This document shows, piece by piece, positions 1 to 8,957 of a stretch of DNA of 64,000 nucleotides. The notes beneath the pieces were generated by a model. It was not told the origin of the DNA. It made no database searches and saw only the letters and a list, made by a program, of their open reading frames with translations. The stretch is taken from positions 124,001 through 188,000 of the IMG/VR virus record IMGVR_UViG_3300018080_000098. One strand, 5' to 3'. The translations under genes and the position numbers were made by a program. Every line of letters begins with the position of its first letter. Within the stretch, counting starts at the first letter, position 1. Source of the DNA: a virus.

Positions 1-3000
1 TTTGTACAATTGTAGAAGCGCCTGTGCCACCCGCAGGCATCAATAAATGGTAAAAAGCATTCAAAGGAGAAAACGCGCTACCCATATCCGATGTGGTCCC
101 CTGACCCGCCTCCGTAACCTCTGGGTAGGTTAACGGTCTCCCCATTATACCGAACAAGACTATCCGATTCCACTTGTCCAACAAATGCCTTCCAGGAATA
201 TTTTTATATGCTTGCGCTGTATTTCGTTTGTCTGTGTAAGACGCTAGCTTTGTAATGAATCCTCTAAATATAGGTGTCTGCTCACAACACAGATACTCTA
301 TCGCTTGCTCGAATGACTTCCCCATTAAAGGATGCGGTTGGTCACCCATTTTACTCAAAAGGTCTGCAAAAATCCCAGCGTGCTTCTTCTCGAAGTGAGC
401 AAACTTCAGCAGTGCGTCCGCTGTGGTGTGTACGCGCTTCGTTTCTTCTTTGCCCTTCTCCGTTGTACGTCGTAGGTGCTGTAGAAAACGTCCTATGCGA
501 TCTAATCCGACGATTGTCGCAGACCCCTTCACCATGTTCCGCAGCTGCTCCCGCTTCCAGTTCACCCACCGTAGCGCTTCGCTTATATTCACTCCGCGTT
601 GTTGACCAGTGAATGTGGAGATGTACGCTTGGTAGCTGCCATTAATGTTCTTTTTACTTGGAGTCAGCTGATTGAATATCTGACCCTTTATTTCCTTTGC
701 TACCCCGTCCGCTTTGTTACTAGCAATAAGGTATGACTGTTCCCACTCGTTCATCCTCGGACCCAGCGCAGCCTCAATCTCGTTCCACTTAGCGACACCC
801 AAGTTAGGGGATGTTACTGCTTCCACTTGTGTTGCCGGAACCGACCGCTCCCCACGAAAAACTACCCACCAGTCTACCCTAATTTCAGCAAATCCCAACC
901 GCTTGCGCCAAGAATTTTTCGTGCTAGCACTCGCTGGATTATCCCGCTGCTCCCTCAACTGCTTCTGCCTGTCCTCTGCTCCCTTGATTCGCTCTGCATA
1001 CCACTGCTTCTGAGCAGCGCTAGTAGCCGCCGCCTTTGCAGCGTTCAAATCTGCTATATGTTTTTTCAGAAAAGCCAGGTTTTTTTGTATAATTTCGTAG
1101 TTCTTCGTCTGAATGGGTTTCACGTCTTTGCTGAGCAGACGGTTTCCCATGCTGTATAAATTGTCATTTACATATTTGACGTACGCAGTTAGCCTCTTTC
1201 CATATTCTTTGGTTATCTCTAATGGACCCGATTGCTTTAAATCCGTTGCTTCGGCTGCTGTTATTTTTCCGCTACTACGTGCAGAATCCACCCACTTTTC
1301 CCAACCACTCGTTTTAGTAGATGACGCAAACCGTGCCAATTCACTAGTATTACTACCATAAGCTTTATACTTCATAACTGCCGCATTTAAGTACGCCGCA
1401 GCTACATAATAAATAGATGCGTCTTTGACGAAAACCTGTTTAACTGTCTTCCCGTCTTTGAATGCGTTTTTTGTAAGAGCCTCGTACGCTTTGCGCGCCA
1501 AGTACTTGACCGATGATTTCTCCGCCTTATCCGCAGTAGCTTTAGGAACATTAGCAACGGGAGCTAGCTCTACTTCTAACACCCTTCTAGTTTTCTGAAT
1601 AGACGGCCTTATCTTGCTTGCTTTACCCCTAACCAAATAGGGCTCCCCTACCAGATCGTAGATAGCCATTATATCCTGAAGAACGTACCCAAGTGAATCA
1701 GTAATGTCCTCCGCAATCTTGGACATAGAAACGTCCACTTTGGCTAACACTTGCTTTGCACAAGCATCATTGTAGTCTTCCCCAGCTTTTGAATATTCCC
1801 CTCTACTAATATCGAGCTTACCCTTGCGACCTAAACACGCTTTTGTTTTCCCACCACCGCTCATTTCTTTCGCAGTCCACAAACGATGAAGGTCGATATA
1901 AGTATCTTCTAAATAGAAACCATCACGTCCATAAATATATGGATTACTATTTTTAGCGTAGAGTGCTTGGGTAGAGGAGATAGCGTAGACTTCTTTGAGC
2001 TTCTTTCCCCAAGCTTCCCCAATACGAACAGCTCGTCTTAGATAAGCAAACTTTTTGTGCGACGCTTCCCTGGTTCCTGTGCGTTTATTCGTTTTTCCAT
2101 CTTCACGCTTGCCGCTTCCTTCCGGAGTAGATTTTCCAGTACCAGATTCCCTTCCTCCTGTGTTGGGCAGTGCATGGACACGTACACGCATTCGCTCAAA
2201 CAACGCTCGATAGTCGTAGCAAGTGATGCTGACGGACCGCTTGCCTTCGATGGGGTAGTCGCTCCATGAATACTTGTCGATGAAGCCAGTGAATGCGGGC
2301 ATCCAAAGGTCGTACCATTCTTTCATGCCTTTGTTCAGGACGGCAGGCACGTGGGGCAGTCGAACGAAAACTCGTACAGCGTCGTTCTTGTTGAAGATAC
2401 AGCTGAACGGGTTGAGGGGGTATAGCCACATACCGGTGAAGGTATCTATTTGCTTTTTCCCTCCGGTGGGGTTGACGCGCTCGTACTTACTTTTGTAGAT
2501 TTGCCATTTAGCGAGCTCATCCACACGCCAGGTGTGTCGGGTGACAGATTTGTAGACGTAGTGGCGACCCTTACGAGATTTCCAGCGATTCAGTCTCCAT
2601 GCGCCGACGTTGTACGGACCAGCGCAAACGTTCTCTGGTGTGACAATGAAAGCGTCCTGGGTATTGTTCAGAACGAATCTGCAGGTATTCACTCCGCCTG
2701 TGGATTCTATGGTCCAGCTGATCGAGCCTTCGACGTAAGGGGTGACCTCCGCGCCTTCAATAAAAACCCGGAACTCGTTCTCCTGGTTCTGGTACTTACG
2801 CTCCCTAAATTTGATCACCCCATCCAGAGTCTTCTCACACAACCACTTTCCCTGCGCACCTCTACGCACCGCTGGCCTTTGGCTCGCGGGTGTGTACACA
2901 GTTAGGTCCGGTTTGCACTCTGCCCCCGGAGGCGATGTTCTCCGCTTTGCCGCTATCGCGTTGAAGGAAGGAGTGTTGTACTGGGCGATGACTTGTTTAG

Positions 3001-3220
3001 CTCTACGTTGGGCGTTGTTTTGTGCTATTCGTCTAGCACGTTCTTTGTGGCCAACAACTCCAGGAGTCCCGTAAGAGTAAATTACGCCGCCTTTAACATC
3101 AGAAGATTTCTTCGCCCTGGTGAAAGTTAGAAAAGAAGTCGAAGAATCATGCGACTTCCCTTGAGGCGTCTTCTTGGTCTTATTTTCTGGCTGCTTCTTG
3201 CCTGTTTTAGGTGTAGCCAC
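1..3220 (-). CDS. Baseplate hub / tail-spike-like protein, C-terminus cut by the window
   Basis: One uninterrupted minus-strand reading frame of about 1073 codons runs off the window start without a stop. The chosen start is GTG at 3220, two bases after the stop of the upstream gene; an ATG at 3233 is in another frame and stops at once. The first 110 residues are Lys/Arg-rich and low in complexity. Residues about 140-330 (including FRVFIEGAEVTPYV, then FTGFIDKYSW and SVSITCYDY) resemble the beta-rich hub domains of phage tail proteins such as gp27/gpD types, in which a capped barrel anchors the tail tube. The remainder is long, Lys-rich and partly helical with no recognised domain. It is the last visible gene of the tail block. 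The hub reading is inference from local pattern; a tail lysin or other tail-tip protein is possible. Confidence 0.55.
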   Translation of the reverse strand, partial: MATPKTGKKQPENKTKKTPQGKSHDSSTSFLTFTRAKKSSDVKGGVIYSYGTPGVVGHKERARRIAQNNAQRRAKQVIAQYNTPSFNAIAAKRRTSPPGAECKPDLTVYTPASQRPAVRRGAQGKWLCEKTLDGVIKFRERKYQNQENEFRVFIEGAEVTPYVEGSISWTIESTGGVNTCRFVLNNTQDAFIVTPENVCAGPYNVGAWRLNRWKSRKGRHYVYKSVTRHTWRVDELAKWQIYKSKYERVNPTGGKKQIDTFTGMWLYPLNPFSCIFNKNDAVRVFVRLPHVPAVLNKGMKEWYDLWMPAFTGFIDKYSWSDYPIEGKRSVSITCYDYRALFERMRVRVHALPNTGGRESGTGKSTPEGSGKREDGKTNKRTGTREASHKKFAYLRRAVRIGEAWGKKLKEVYAISSTQALYAKNSNPYIYGRDGFYLEDTYIDLHRLWTAKEMSGGGKTKACLGRKGKLDISRGEYSKAGEDYNDACAKQVLAKVDVSMSKIAEDITDSLGYVLQDIMAIYDLVGEPYLVRGKASKIRPSIQKTRRVLEVELAPVANVPKATADKAEKSSVKYLARKAYEALTKNAFKDGKTVKQVFVKDASIYYVAAAYLNAAVMKYKAYGSNTSELARFASSTKTSGWEKWVDSARSSGKITAAEATDLKQSGPLEITKEYGKRLTAYVKYVNDNLYSMGNRLLSKDVKPIQTKNYEIIQKNLAFLKKHIADLNAAKAAATSAAQKQWYAERIKGAEDRQKQLREQRDNPASASTKNSWRKRLGFAEIRVDWWVVFRGERSVPATQVEAVTSPNLGVAKWNEIEAALGPRMNEWEQSYLIASNKADGVAKEIKGQIFNQLTPSKKNINGSYQAYISTFTGQQRGVNISEALRWVNWKREQLRNMVKGSATIVGLDRIGRFLQHLRRTTEKGKEETKRVHTTADALLKFAHFEKKHAGIFADLLSKMGDQPHPLMGKSFEQAIEYLCCEQTPIFRGFITKLASYTDKRNTAQAYKNIPGRHLLDKWNRIVLFGIMGRPLTYPEVTEAGQGTTSDMGSAFSPLNAFYHLLMPAGGTGASTIVQ

Positions 3221-3222
3221 TA

Positions 3223-3690
3223 TTACCCACCATTTCTAGTCCGCTGCGCTCGAGCTGCAGCTTCTCGCATGTTGTGTAGCGCCAAGTCTGCATCTGTTCC
3301 TATGAACTGCTCTCCCTCGCGCGCCCGTCCTTTCGCACCGTCATTTCGAAACGACTCTCGAATCAGGTGCGTCGTGAGCTCCTCTTCGAGCTCCGTCATC
3401 TCCATCACGTCTAGAAGCTCCCGCACCAACTTCAACAAGTTGGTGCTTGTGAAGAGCTCCAAGAATTGGTCCGCGCTGAACTCTCGAGATGCTGAAGAAC
3501 CAGCAGACCGAGTTACCGCTTCACCTTCCCCAGCCGCCACCGGTTCCTGTTGCTCCTCCTCGTACCGGTCCACCACCAGCCGCTCTAACCGAGCCGCAGC
3601 TCGAGCCGCACATTCCTGACGCGTGAACGCGTCCTCTAGAACCCGAAACACCTCTCCCTCGAAGGTCTTCCACGATCTACTTTCCGTCAT
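3223..3690 (-). CDS. Hypothetical small acidic/helical protein of the tail operon
   Basis: A 155-residue protein that I do not recognise. The ATG at 3690 is preferred over one at 3708 because GAGGGAA lies at the right distance before 3690, and the gene then overlaps its upstream neighbour by a few bases, as elsewhere in the genome. It looks largely helical, with Ala/Arg/Glu-rich ends and a hydrophobic central helix pair (LLKLVRELLDVMEMTELEE). Its place between a short helical protein and the hub-like gene suggests a tail assembly or chaperone role, but nothing in the sequence proves it. Confidence 0.6.
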   Translation of the reverse strand: MTESRSWKTFEGEVFRVLEDAFTRQECAARAAARLERLVVDRYEEEQQEPVAAGEGEAVTRSAGSSASREFSADQFLELFTSTNLLKLVRELLDVMEMTELEEELTTHLIRESFRNDGAKGRAREGEQFIGTDADLALHNMREAAARAQRTRNGG

Positions 3691-3967
3691 CAGATTCCCT
3701 CGCCCCACCTAACTTTTCCGGGTCTCGCTCAATAGCCCCCGTGTGCACATCTACCTGTCGATGGTCCACCAAACCGTACCGCGTCGCCAAATCGTTTGAA
3801 AACGCCATCAACGTTCGACTCGCCTCCATCAACTGCAATTGAGCTGTGTCTATTTGTAGCGTGAAGAAATCTACGTTCCGATTCAACAACCGCAACTTCC
3901 AGAAATCCGCCTCGTCCAGCTTCTCCGCTTTCTGTTGGTCTACCACCGGCTTCTCTTGATTTTCCAT
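3677..3967 (-). CDS. Hypothetical small tail-operon protein
   Basis: A 96-residue, Glu/Asp/Lys-rich protein, probably a helical bundle; residues 25-60 form an amphipathic stretch rich in Leu and Gln. It has no signal peptide, membrane segment or metal motif. It starts 16 bases after the fibre-like gene with a TTTCC-complement purine-rich ribosome site and overlaps the next gene. Small helical genes next to tail fibres are often assembly chaperones, but this is context only. Confidence 0.6.
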   Translation of the reverse strand: MENQEKPVVDQQKAEKLDEADFWKLRLLNRNVDFFTLQIDTAQLQLMEASRTLMAFSNDLATRYGLVDHRQVDVHTGAIERDPEKLGGARESDDGK

Positions 3968-3983
3968 CGTAATCCTTTCCTCT

Positions 3984-5573
3984 CTACTGCAGCATCGCCA
4001 ACATCTTGATCACCTTCGTCTCCACCTCCTCACCCTCCTGCTCTACACTCTCCAACGCCTTCCCGATCACCGTCCCCGTCACCACCTCCACACCAACCTT
4101 CTGTGCCTTCCCTTCATCAGCACTTACCAACAAATCACCAGGCACCACATCCCCTCCTCCCGTCGTGCAATACACATCCACGATCCCACACACCGACAAC
4201 GGATACTGATTCTCCACCTCCACACTCCTCCCCAAATTAATTCCTGGCTCCTCAGCAATTACTCCCACCACCTTCGCATCCGCTACCGATGTAGACTTTT
4301 TGTACACTCCATCTGTATCCATGATGATCACGTTCCCGGATTCACACTCATCAGGTACTACGATCCATTCGGCTACGTCGCAACCACCCATAGGAGTGAT
4401 AGATCCATGTGCTTCAATGTCTCCGTGAGTACATACGTTCCCATTGTTCAAAACAGTAAATTGGTCAATCCAAACACCTGGGGTAGTAAACTCTACTTGA
4501 CATCGAATGAAGTGACTTTTGCTAGCTACCTGTTCAGTATCCTGATTTCTCATCAGCAGCATAGTACCGTGGTAATCGTTCATTAATCCACGGATAGCCG
4601 AGATGGCATCGTTGGTAGATCCATTTACCAAGTCGCTGTACACGATAAACTTGGGATTGAAGTTGCTCAGAATGCTGCGCCCTGGGTCCGCACCCGACCC
4701 CGTAGCAGCAGCGTTCACTTCCAAGTGCATATCGTAATTAGCATTTCGAGGAACGAAACGAATCGTCTTATCACCTAGTTCAGTATTCAATACGATATCG
4801 AAATCTTCTGTGCTGTTGCTTCCTGTGATCAATAGAGCTTTCGTATTGGTCACCCCATATGTGTAGTCACCAATGAAAAGGGTAGGTTCAGTTCCTCCGC
4901 TTACGAATCCTCCAAGCTTCACCGTCGTCCCTATAGGAATGAACCCCGAGTACCCACCACTCTTGATCCCCGTCGTGTCGTACCAAAACTCCACTGCAGG
5001 ATTAGCGCGAACCTCCATCCCGTACCCAGACCGTAACACCAACCCCTTCTCATTCCCATCCAATACCTGCTCACCACCCTCGATCACGCTATACCCATTC
5101 GTCGCTCCCAAATTATCTCGACGGCCACCTATGTACAACCGCCCTGTGCTGTACGTGTCATTTTCTCCATTACTACCCAACTGAACCGTGTCCGCCCCCA
5201 AAACCATGTCCACCCTAACATTTGTAGATGTATCCGAACTACTGTCAAAGTATACTGTGGCTAGTTGCTTCCGAGGATCCACCAGAGGTCTTGTGTCCAT
5301 ACCTCGAGTGATCCGCAGGTAGTTCTTATGCCCAGCTGCAGGCTGGTTATCAGAATCCACCATCAAATACATGTCGTCCATAGACAACACGTTCCCACCG
5401 AACCCCGCTCCGTAATCCAACCCAGCTACGATCGCGTCCACTTCAGCATCAGTTAAATTGGCATCCAACTCTCGAAGTGTCTGTGCCGATCCATCGTTTG
5501 CGTATACTGTTGCGTAACGCAATGACCGAATTATCCCGTCCACCACTCGACTCTGCACGTAAGGAATGCCCAT
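3984..5573 (-). CDS. Tail fibre / adhesin-like structural protein
   Basis: A 529-residue, Gly/Asn/Thr/Ser/Val-rich protein with the beta-repeat texture of phage fibres (for example GNEKGLVLRSGYGMEV, GNVCTHGDIEAHGSI). The N-terminal 60 residues look like a globular attachment part. The last 130 residues (CDVAEWIVVPDE, then GVIAEEPGINLG, CGIVDVYC, VPGDLLVSADEGKAQK and GTVIGKALE) match a C-terminal fold often seen on fibre-like and adhesin-like proteins, in which GDLL and GKALE are the recurrent signatures. It probably forms the receptor-facing or collar fibre. The start ATG at 5573 follows AGGAAAAA. No intramolecular chaperone or peptidase domain is recognisable. Confidence 0.7.
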   Translation of the reverse strand: MGIPYVQSRVVDGIIRSLRYATVYANDGSAQTLRELDANLTDAEVDAIVAGLDYGAGFGGNVLSMDDMYLMVDSDNQPAAGHKNYLRITRGMDTRPLVDPRKQLATVYFDSSSDTSTNVRVDMVLGADTVQLGSNGENDTYSTGRLYIGGRRDNLGATNGYSVIEGGEQVLDGNEKGLVLRSGYGMEVRANPAVEFWYDTTGIKSGGYSGFIPIGTTVKLGGFVSGGTEPTLFIGDYTYGVTNTKALLITGSNSTEDFDIVLNTELGDKTIRFVPRNANYDMHLEVNAAATGSGADPGRSILSNFNPKFIVYSDLVNGSTNDAISAIRGLMNDYHGTMLLMRNQDTEQVASKSHFIRCQVEFTTPGVWIDQFTVLNNGNVCTHGDIEAHGSITPMGGCDVAEWIVVPDECESGNVIIMDTDGVYKKSTSVADAKVVGVIAEEPGINLGRSVEVENQYPLSVCGIVDVYCTTGGGDVVPGDLLVSADEGKAQKVGVEVVTGTVIGKALESVEQEGEEVETKVIKMLAMLQ

Positions 5574-5617
5574 TTTTTCCTGCTCCTCTAGCCTGTCTCA
5601 GAATAAATTCCGCCACC

Positions 5618-5640
5618 GAAACCGCTTACCACGCGGTTTC
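5618..5640. repeat. Perfect 8-bp inverted repeat between tail genes
   Basis: GAAACCGC and GCGGTTTC flank a 7-base loop in the gap between the 178-residue gene and the fibre gene. There is no T-run after it on either strand, so it is not a standard intrinsic terminator. It could be an RNA processing or stability hairpin that separates expression of the two genes. Confidence 0.5.
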
Positions 5641-5653
5641 TCCTTAAATCTAA

Positions 5654-6190
5654 CTAGCTTCCGCTGTATCTACGTGTCCAATTTGCATTCTCATCCAATT
5701 TGATCTGCAACCGCACCGTATCCTTCGCATCACCCAAATGCTTCAGCACATTCCCGCACAACTTCTCGAACGATTCCCACGTCTGCTGATAAATAGCCAA
5801 CTCCGGTACCACCAGCCCCACAGCCTGTCGAGCCCCCGCTCCACTCGTCCGCCCATTGATCACCCCCACCCGAGCCAACTCCTGACGCACTAACACCTCC
5901 AACTTCCCCAACGCACGTACCACCTTCATCGTACTCATCTGTACCGCCATCATACGGTCCACACCAGCCTGCAAACGATGCACTGCCTCCTGTGACCGGC
6001 CCACCGAATCAGCATCCCCACTGTTCACTCGCTTAGGTATCCACCGCGCTACATCCATATACGAACGCACTTCACCCACCAAATCCCCACCTATCTCCAG
6101 CACTTCAGCCTTGCGTTCCAGCTCCCCCAGTACCTCCCTCACCCCACCTCGATCACGGATCCCATCTACGTCCAAAACTTCCTTAGCCAT
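5654..6190 (-). CDS. Hypothetical helical protein, first gene of the tail operon
   Basis: A 178-residue protein that I do not recognise. It is mostly helical (Leu/Val/Glu/Arg heptad-like runs around residues 15-55, 70-110 and 130-165), with no Cys cluster or membrane segment. The start ATG at 6190 has GAGG upstream, and a TTGTAAAA box lies 32 bases before it, so it heads the transcript that continues into the fibre and hub genes. A structural or assembly role is likely from position only. Confidence 0.6.
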   Translation of the reverse strand: MAKEVLDVDGIRDRGGVREVLGELERKAEVLEIGGDLVGEVRSYMDVARWIPKRVNSGDADSVGRSQEAVHRLQAGVDRMMAVQMSTMKVVRALGKLEVLVRQELARVGVINGRTSGAGARQAVGLVVPELAIYQQTWESFEKLCGNVLKHLGDAKDTVRLQIKLDENANWTRRYSGS

Positions 6191-6222
6191 CGATCACACC
6201 TCGATCACAACTTCCCCTCATA

Positions 6223-6230
6223 TTTTACAA
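6223..6230 (-). promoter_or_regulatory. TTGTAAAA-box promoter candidate for the tail operon
   Basis: On the minus strand the sequence reads CTTGTAAAATATGAGG, 32 bases before the ATG at 6190. It is one of about ten copies placed at operon starts in this window. TAAAAT resembles a bacterial -10 hexamer preceded by TG. No consensus -35 is visible. Confidence 0.5.
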
Positions 6231-6436
6231 GACTTCACACCCCTCACAAAAGAGACGCACAAACAACCCCTTATACCCTCGAACACTCGCGCGCAACACG
6301 GGGGGCTCTTTTGGAACAAAAAGAAAAACCCAAAAAAAGACCACATCGTAAATGTGTCACAGATACACCAGCACAAATCTCCCCAACGTCTCAACGTTTC
6401 AAATTGTCTTTGTGTGTTTCAGGGACCCGTTCAAAG

Positions 6437-6472
6437 AAAAAAGCGAGCCCACCTTCCACAGTGGACCCGCTT
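6437..6472 (-). terminator. Intrinsic terminator after the 391-residue gene
   Basis: On the minus strand, AAGCGGGTCCAC (6472-6461) pairs with GTGGGCTCGCTT (6452-6441) over 12 positions including two G-U pairs, with an 8-base loop, followed directly by a run of T. It lies about 300 bases after the stop at 6770 and before the tail-operon promoter, so it separates the two units. Confidence 0.7.
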
Positions 6473-6769
6473 CAAGTCATCATGCAACCAATGGTACCCA
6501 CTAAGTGCTTTGACCGATCGATGGAATGAACGAACAGTGGATACCCAGCTACACGATCAACGTCTCCCGTTTCTACTCACGTTCCGCGGCAAAGTCAAGT
6601 AAAAAATCGCCCCAAGTACAAAAAAGTTCCGCCTTCCTCTCCTACCGGTTCACCAGTAATTACCCCACCTTCCAACCAGAAAATAGACTAAAATGCCCAA
6701 AAGAATACACCACCCCATCCCTTGGCCGTAATTGCAAGGAAAATACCCCTCAGAACAACGCCGCACTAT

Positions 6770-7945
6770 TTATTCAGGAGGTCCTCGAGCCCACCAGCCC
6801 ACCGCAGACTCTCGGCTACAGCAGTCCTCGTACCGCACCACCGCACCGAAGTTGGCAGGATTCTGGAGGCGCTCCTTTCGCAGCGTCCACAGAACCAAGC
6901 AGGTCAGCGTGATCTCCAGCAGCTTCTGCTGCACACCACGCCATAGTAGCCGCCGCAGCAGCACCAGGTCATCCCACGCCTCGAACTCCGACACTGTCCA
7001 GTGGCCACGCCACAGAAGCTCCCCGTCCCCGTACGCTAGCAACCGACGCACGTACCGAGGGTGGAAGTCCTCCACCGCTTCAGCACCCTCCCCCAGCAAC
7101 CGAGGTACCGGACTGTAGAGCTCAGGCTGCTTGAACAGCGCAGACTCCTGCTGGTACAGAAGAGCCGTCTGCAACCGAGGCATCAGCCAGTCGAAAGCTG
7201 GTGGATGGTGCAACTGCCAGCGAGCTCTATCAGGATGGTCGTAGCGCCGCTCTACCTGAGAAGGATACCGGAGCAGGTACGACCAGCTCTCCCGCAGCAC
7301 ATCCTCCACCATCCGCGCCAGACGTTTCACCGCTTCGAGCGGGATACCAATCTCAGTACACTCGTTGACTATCATCCCCCGGTGGTCGTTTACCACCCTG
7401 CGGATGTAGAAGGTGTACTGCTTCCGTGGATGACATTGACGCAGCCGTCTTCGCCACGCCTCCGCGCGTATTGCTGCGTTCCTGGCTAACAGCTTGTTGG
7501 AAGGCTTGCGGTAGTTCGCGTTCTCGCAGTGCAGCTCCAGGATTTCAGAGCCTGTGCCCGCCACACCATCCATCGTATCCCGAAGCCGCAGCTCCGTACG
7601 CCCCAGCACCCGACGCTCCCCGTAGGACATCTTGCCCTTCGTGTTGGACCCCTCCAGCGCAGCTGCCATCGCAGTCAATCGGCTGAAGGTCGTCAGGAAG
7701 GCTTTCAGATGCTCCTTGTCCGCCAGGTTGTAGCAGAGCGCCCGTGTGGTCTGCTTGAATCGGTGAGGCTTCTTGATTCCACGCTTGGTGAGCCCACCAG
7801 TGACCCGTAGCCCCTTGGCCAGCTGTAGTAGCAGAGTGCTTTGGTGTTCTTGCACACCAACCCACGTCTGCTCGGGTCGACCGTGATACCAACGGTCCGA
7901 CTCTACAGCTCGAAGAAACCTGGCGCTTCTCACGTCCAAGGACAC
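6770..7945 (-). CDS. Hypothetical 391-residue protein, own transcription unit
   Basis: I do not recognise this protein. It starts at GTG 7945 (GAGG upstream; TTGTAAAA box 36 bases before) and is followed by an intrinsic terminator, so it looks like a single-gene unit. The sequence is Arg/Leu-rich and helical, with Trp-rich patches (WGYLL-type segments near 240-260; a WRGHWTVSEFEAWDDL region near 310-325; a hydrophobic LLEITLTCLVLWTL segment near 345-360). It has no nucleotide-binding or Zn motif. The hydrophobic C-terminal stretch is too short and isolated to claim a membrane protein. Confidence 0.6.
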   Translation of the reverse strand: MSLDVRSARFLRAVESDRWYHGRPEQTWVGVQEHQSTLLLQLAKGLRVTGGLTKRGIKKPHRFKQTTRALCYNLADKEHLKAFLTTFSRLTAMAAALEGSNTKGKMSYGERRVLGRTELRLRDTMDGVAGTGSEILELHCENANYRKPSNKLLARNAAIRAEAWRRRLRQCHPRKQYTFYIRRVVNDHRGMIVNECTEIGIPLEAVKRLARMVEDVLRESWSYLLRYPSQVERRYDHPDRARWQLHHPPAFDWLMPRLQTALLYQQESALFKQPELYSPVPRLLGEGAEAVEDFHPRYVRRLLAYGDGELLWRGHWTVSEFEAWDDLVLLRRLLWRGVQQKLLEITLTCLVLWTLRKERLQNPANFGAVVRYEDCCSRESAVGWWARGPPE

Positions 7946-7981
7946 AGCTCTACCTCAGTGGGACAGGCCCACCTCCCCCTA

Positions 7982-7989
7982 TTTTACAA
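7982..7989 (-). promoter_or_regulatory. TTGTAAAA-box promoter candidate for the 391-residue gene
   Basis: The minus strand reads CCTTGTAAAATAGGGGGAG, 36 bases before the GTG at 7945. It shares the core and the following TA with the boxes at 6223, 24370 and 34707. Confidence 0.5.
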
Positions 7990-8013
7990 GGTGCACGTTG
8001 TCTTCGAGGGCGC

Positions 8014-8940
8014 CTAGAGAGACGCGCGAGCAGATTCTGTCGAGCTTACCTCATTGGAAGGAATTTCTTGAGTAGTTTCAGCTATCTTGCCAACACCGCC
8101 CGACACCTCTTCGAGCTCCGCCAGCACCTTCTGCACCAGCGAATCCTCCTGGTTCAACCTGCACGCGCTCACCTTGTTCTCGGACTCGTCGATGTTGTCT
8201 CGCTCGTAGACCTCCAGGTACCCACGCTCCTTTGCCGCCTGGAACACCTCCTGGCAGAGCCGCACCTCTCGGAACTCCTCTCCCAAACGCCACATCACTC
8301 GAGTGATGAAATATTTGACACCAACGAAGGGCATCATTCCCTCACTCGCTGCCAGAAGCCGAATCAAGCTCGCGTAGTTGAACCCGTCCATATCGAAGGA
8401 AGACTCTTTGTACTGGTCACGGTACTTGTTCTCAAACAGCGTCCTGGTGGGAACGTAGATGCAGTTGTCGGGGGCTACGATACGTTGAGCACGCTGGTAC
8501 CTGCACACCATCACCACCCCCATCCCTTCCTGCACCAGCCGCTTGGCGAGCTCGTTGTAGTTCACTCCGCCCACTACCAGTACTACAACGTCGAACTGCT
8601 TGCGCGCCAGCGTGCCGTGCGCGTCGAACAGAAGATTGAGGTTCAGGTCGTCCTCCGTGAACCCATCTTCTTGCGTGTAGACTTTTGCGAATCCTCGAGA
8701 ACGCCACGCTCGGTGGTCCACCCCATCGCCCGATACGATGTCCCGGCTGTAGTAGACTGTCCCACTACAGAACCTTCCTACGGACTGCACGAACTTCTGT
8801 ACGCCGCGGGCGATCACTTCGTCCTGCAAATCGTCCCTCTCAGCCAACAAACCGTCCAAGTCGATAAACACCCCAATCTTGGGACGATTCTGCATCTCAT
8901 CAATCCTGTCTCTAATCTGTTTTACCTGTTGGGAAGACAT
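8014..8940 (-). CDS. NYN/PIN-like domain protein with altered active site
   Basis: A 308-residue protein. The ATG at 8940 is preferred to an ATG at 8955 because GGAGG lies 8 bases before it. After a short helix, residues about 23-190 look like a NYN (PIN-like) RNase fold: GVFIDLDGLL at the first acidic strand, LNLNLLFDA in the middle, then FDVVVLVVGGVNYNELAKRL and GMGVVMV. In active NYN proteins the third strand normally reads SGDxDF; here VGGVNYN lacks the Asp, so nuclease activity may be lost or different. The C-terminal 100 residues look like a winged-helix-type segment followed by a disordered tail. It is the last gene of the long replication transcript, after uvrD. An RNA-binding role is inference. 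Confidence 0.5.
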   Translation of the reverse strand: MSSQQVKQIRDRIDEMQNRPKIGVFIDLDGLLAERDDLQDEVIARGVQKFVQSVGRFCSGTVYYSRDIVSGDGVDHRAWRSRGFAKVYTQEDGFTEDDLNLNLLFDAHGTLARKQFDVVVLVVGGVNYNELAKRLVQEGMGVVMVCRYQRAQRIVAPDNCIYVPTRTLFENKYRDQYKESSFDMDGFNYASLIRLLAASEGMMPFVGVKYFITRVMWRLGEEFREVRLCQEVFQAAKERGYLEVYERDNIDESENKVSACRLNQEDSLVQKVLAELEEVSGGVGKIAETTQEIPSNEVSSTESARASL

Positions 8941-8957
8941 TTCCACTTCCTCCATTG

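Larger units (their letters stand above)
6191..6769. other. Non-coding interval between tail operon and the 391-residue gene
   Basis: About 580 bp without a convincing gene on either strand. Plus-strand open frames here are Pro/Ser/Lys-rich, lack ribosome sites and match no neighbour in composition. The interval holds an intrinsic terminator (6437-6472) and the promoter box of the tail operon (6223-6230), both on the minus strand. A possible further minus-strand promoter (TTGACT, 17 bases, TAGAAA) lies near 6570-6600, but it is weak. Confidence 0.6.

Noticed and set aside
6311-6912. Plus-strand open frames in the 6191-6769 gap
   Set aside because: No ribosome sites, Pro/Ser/Lys-rich composition, and the region contains a minus-strand terminator and promoter instead.
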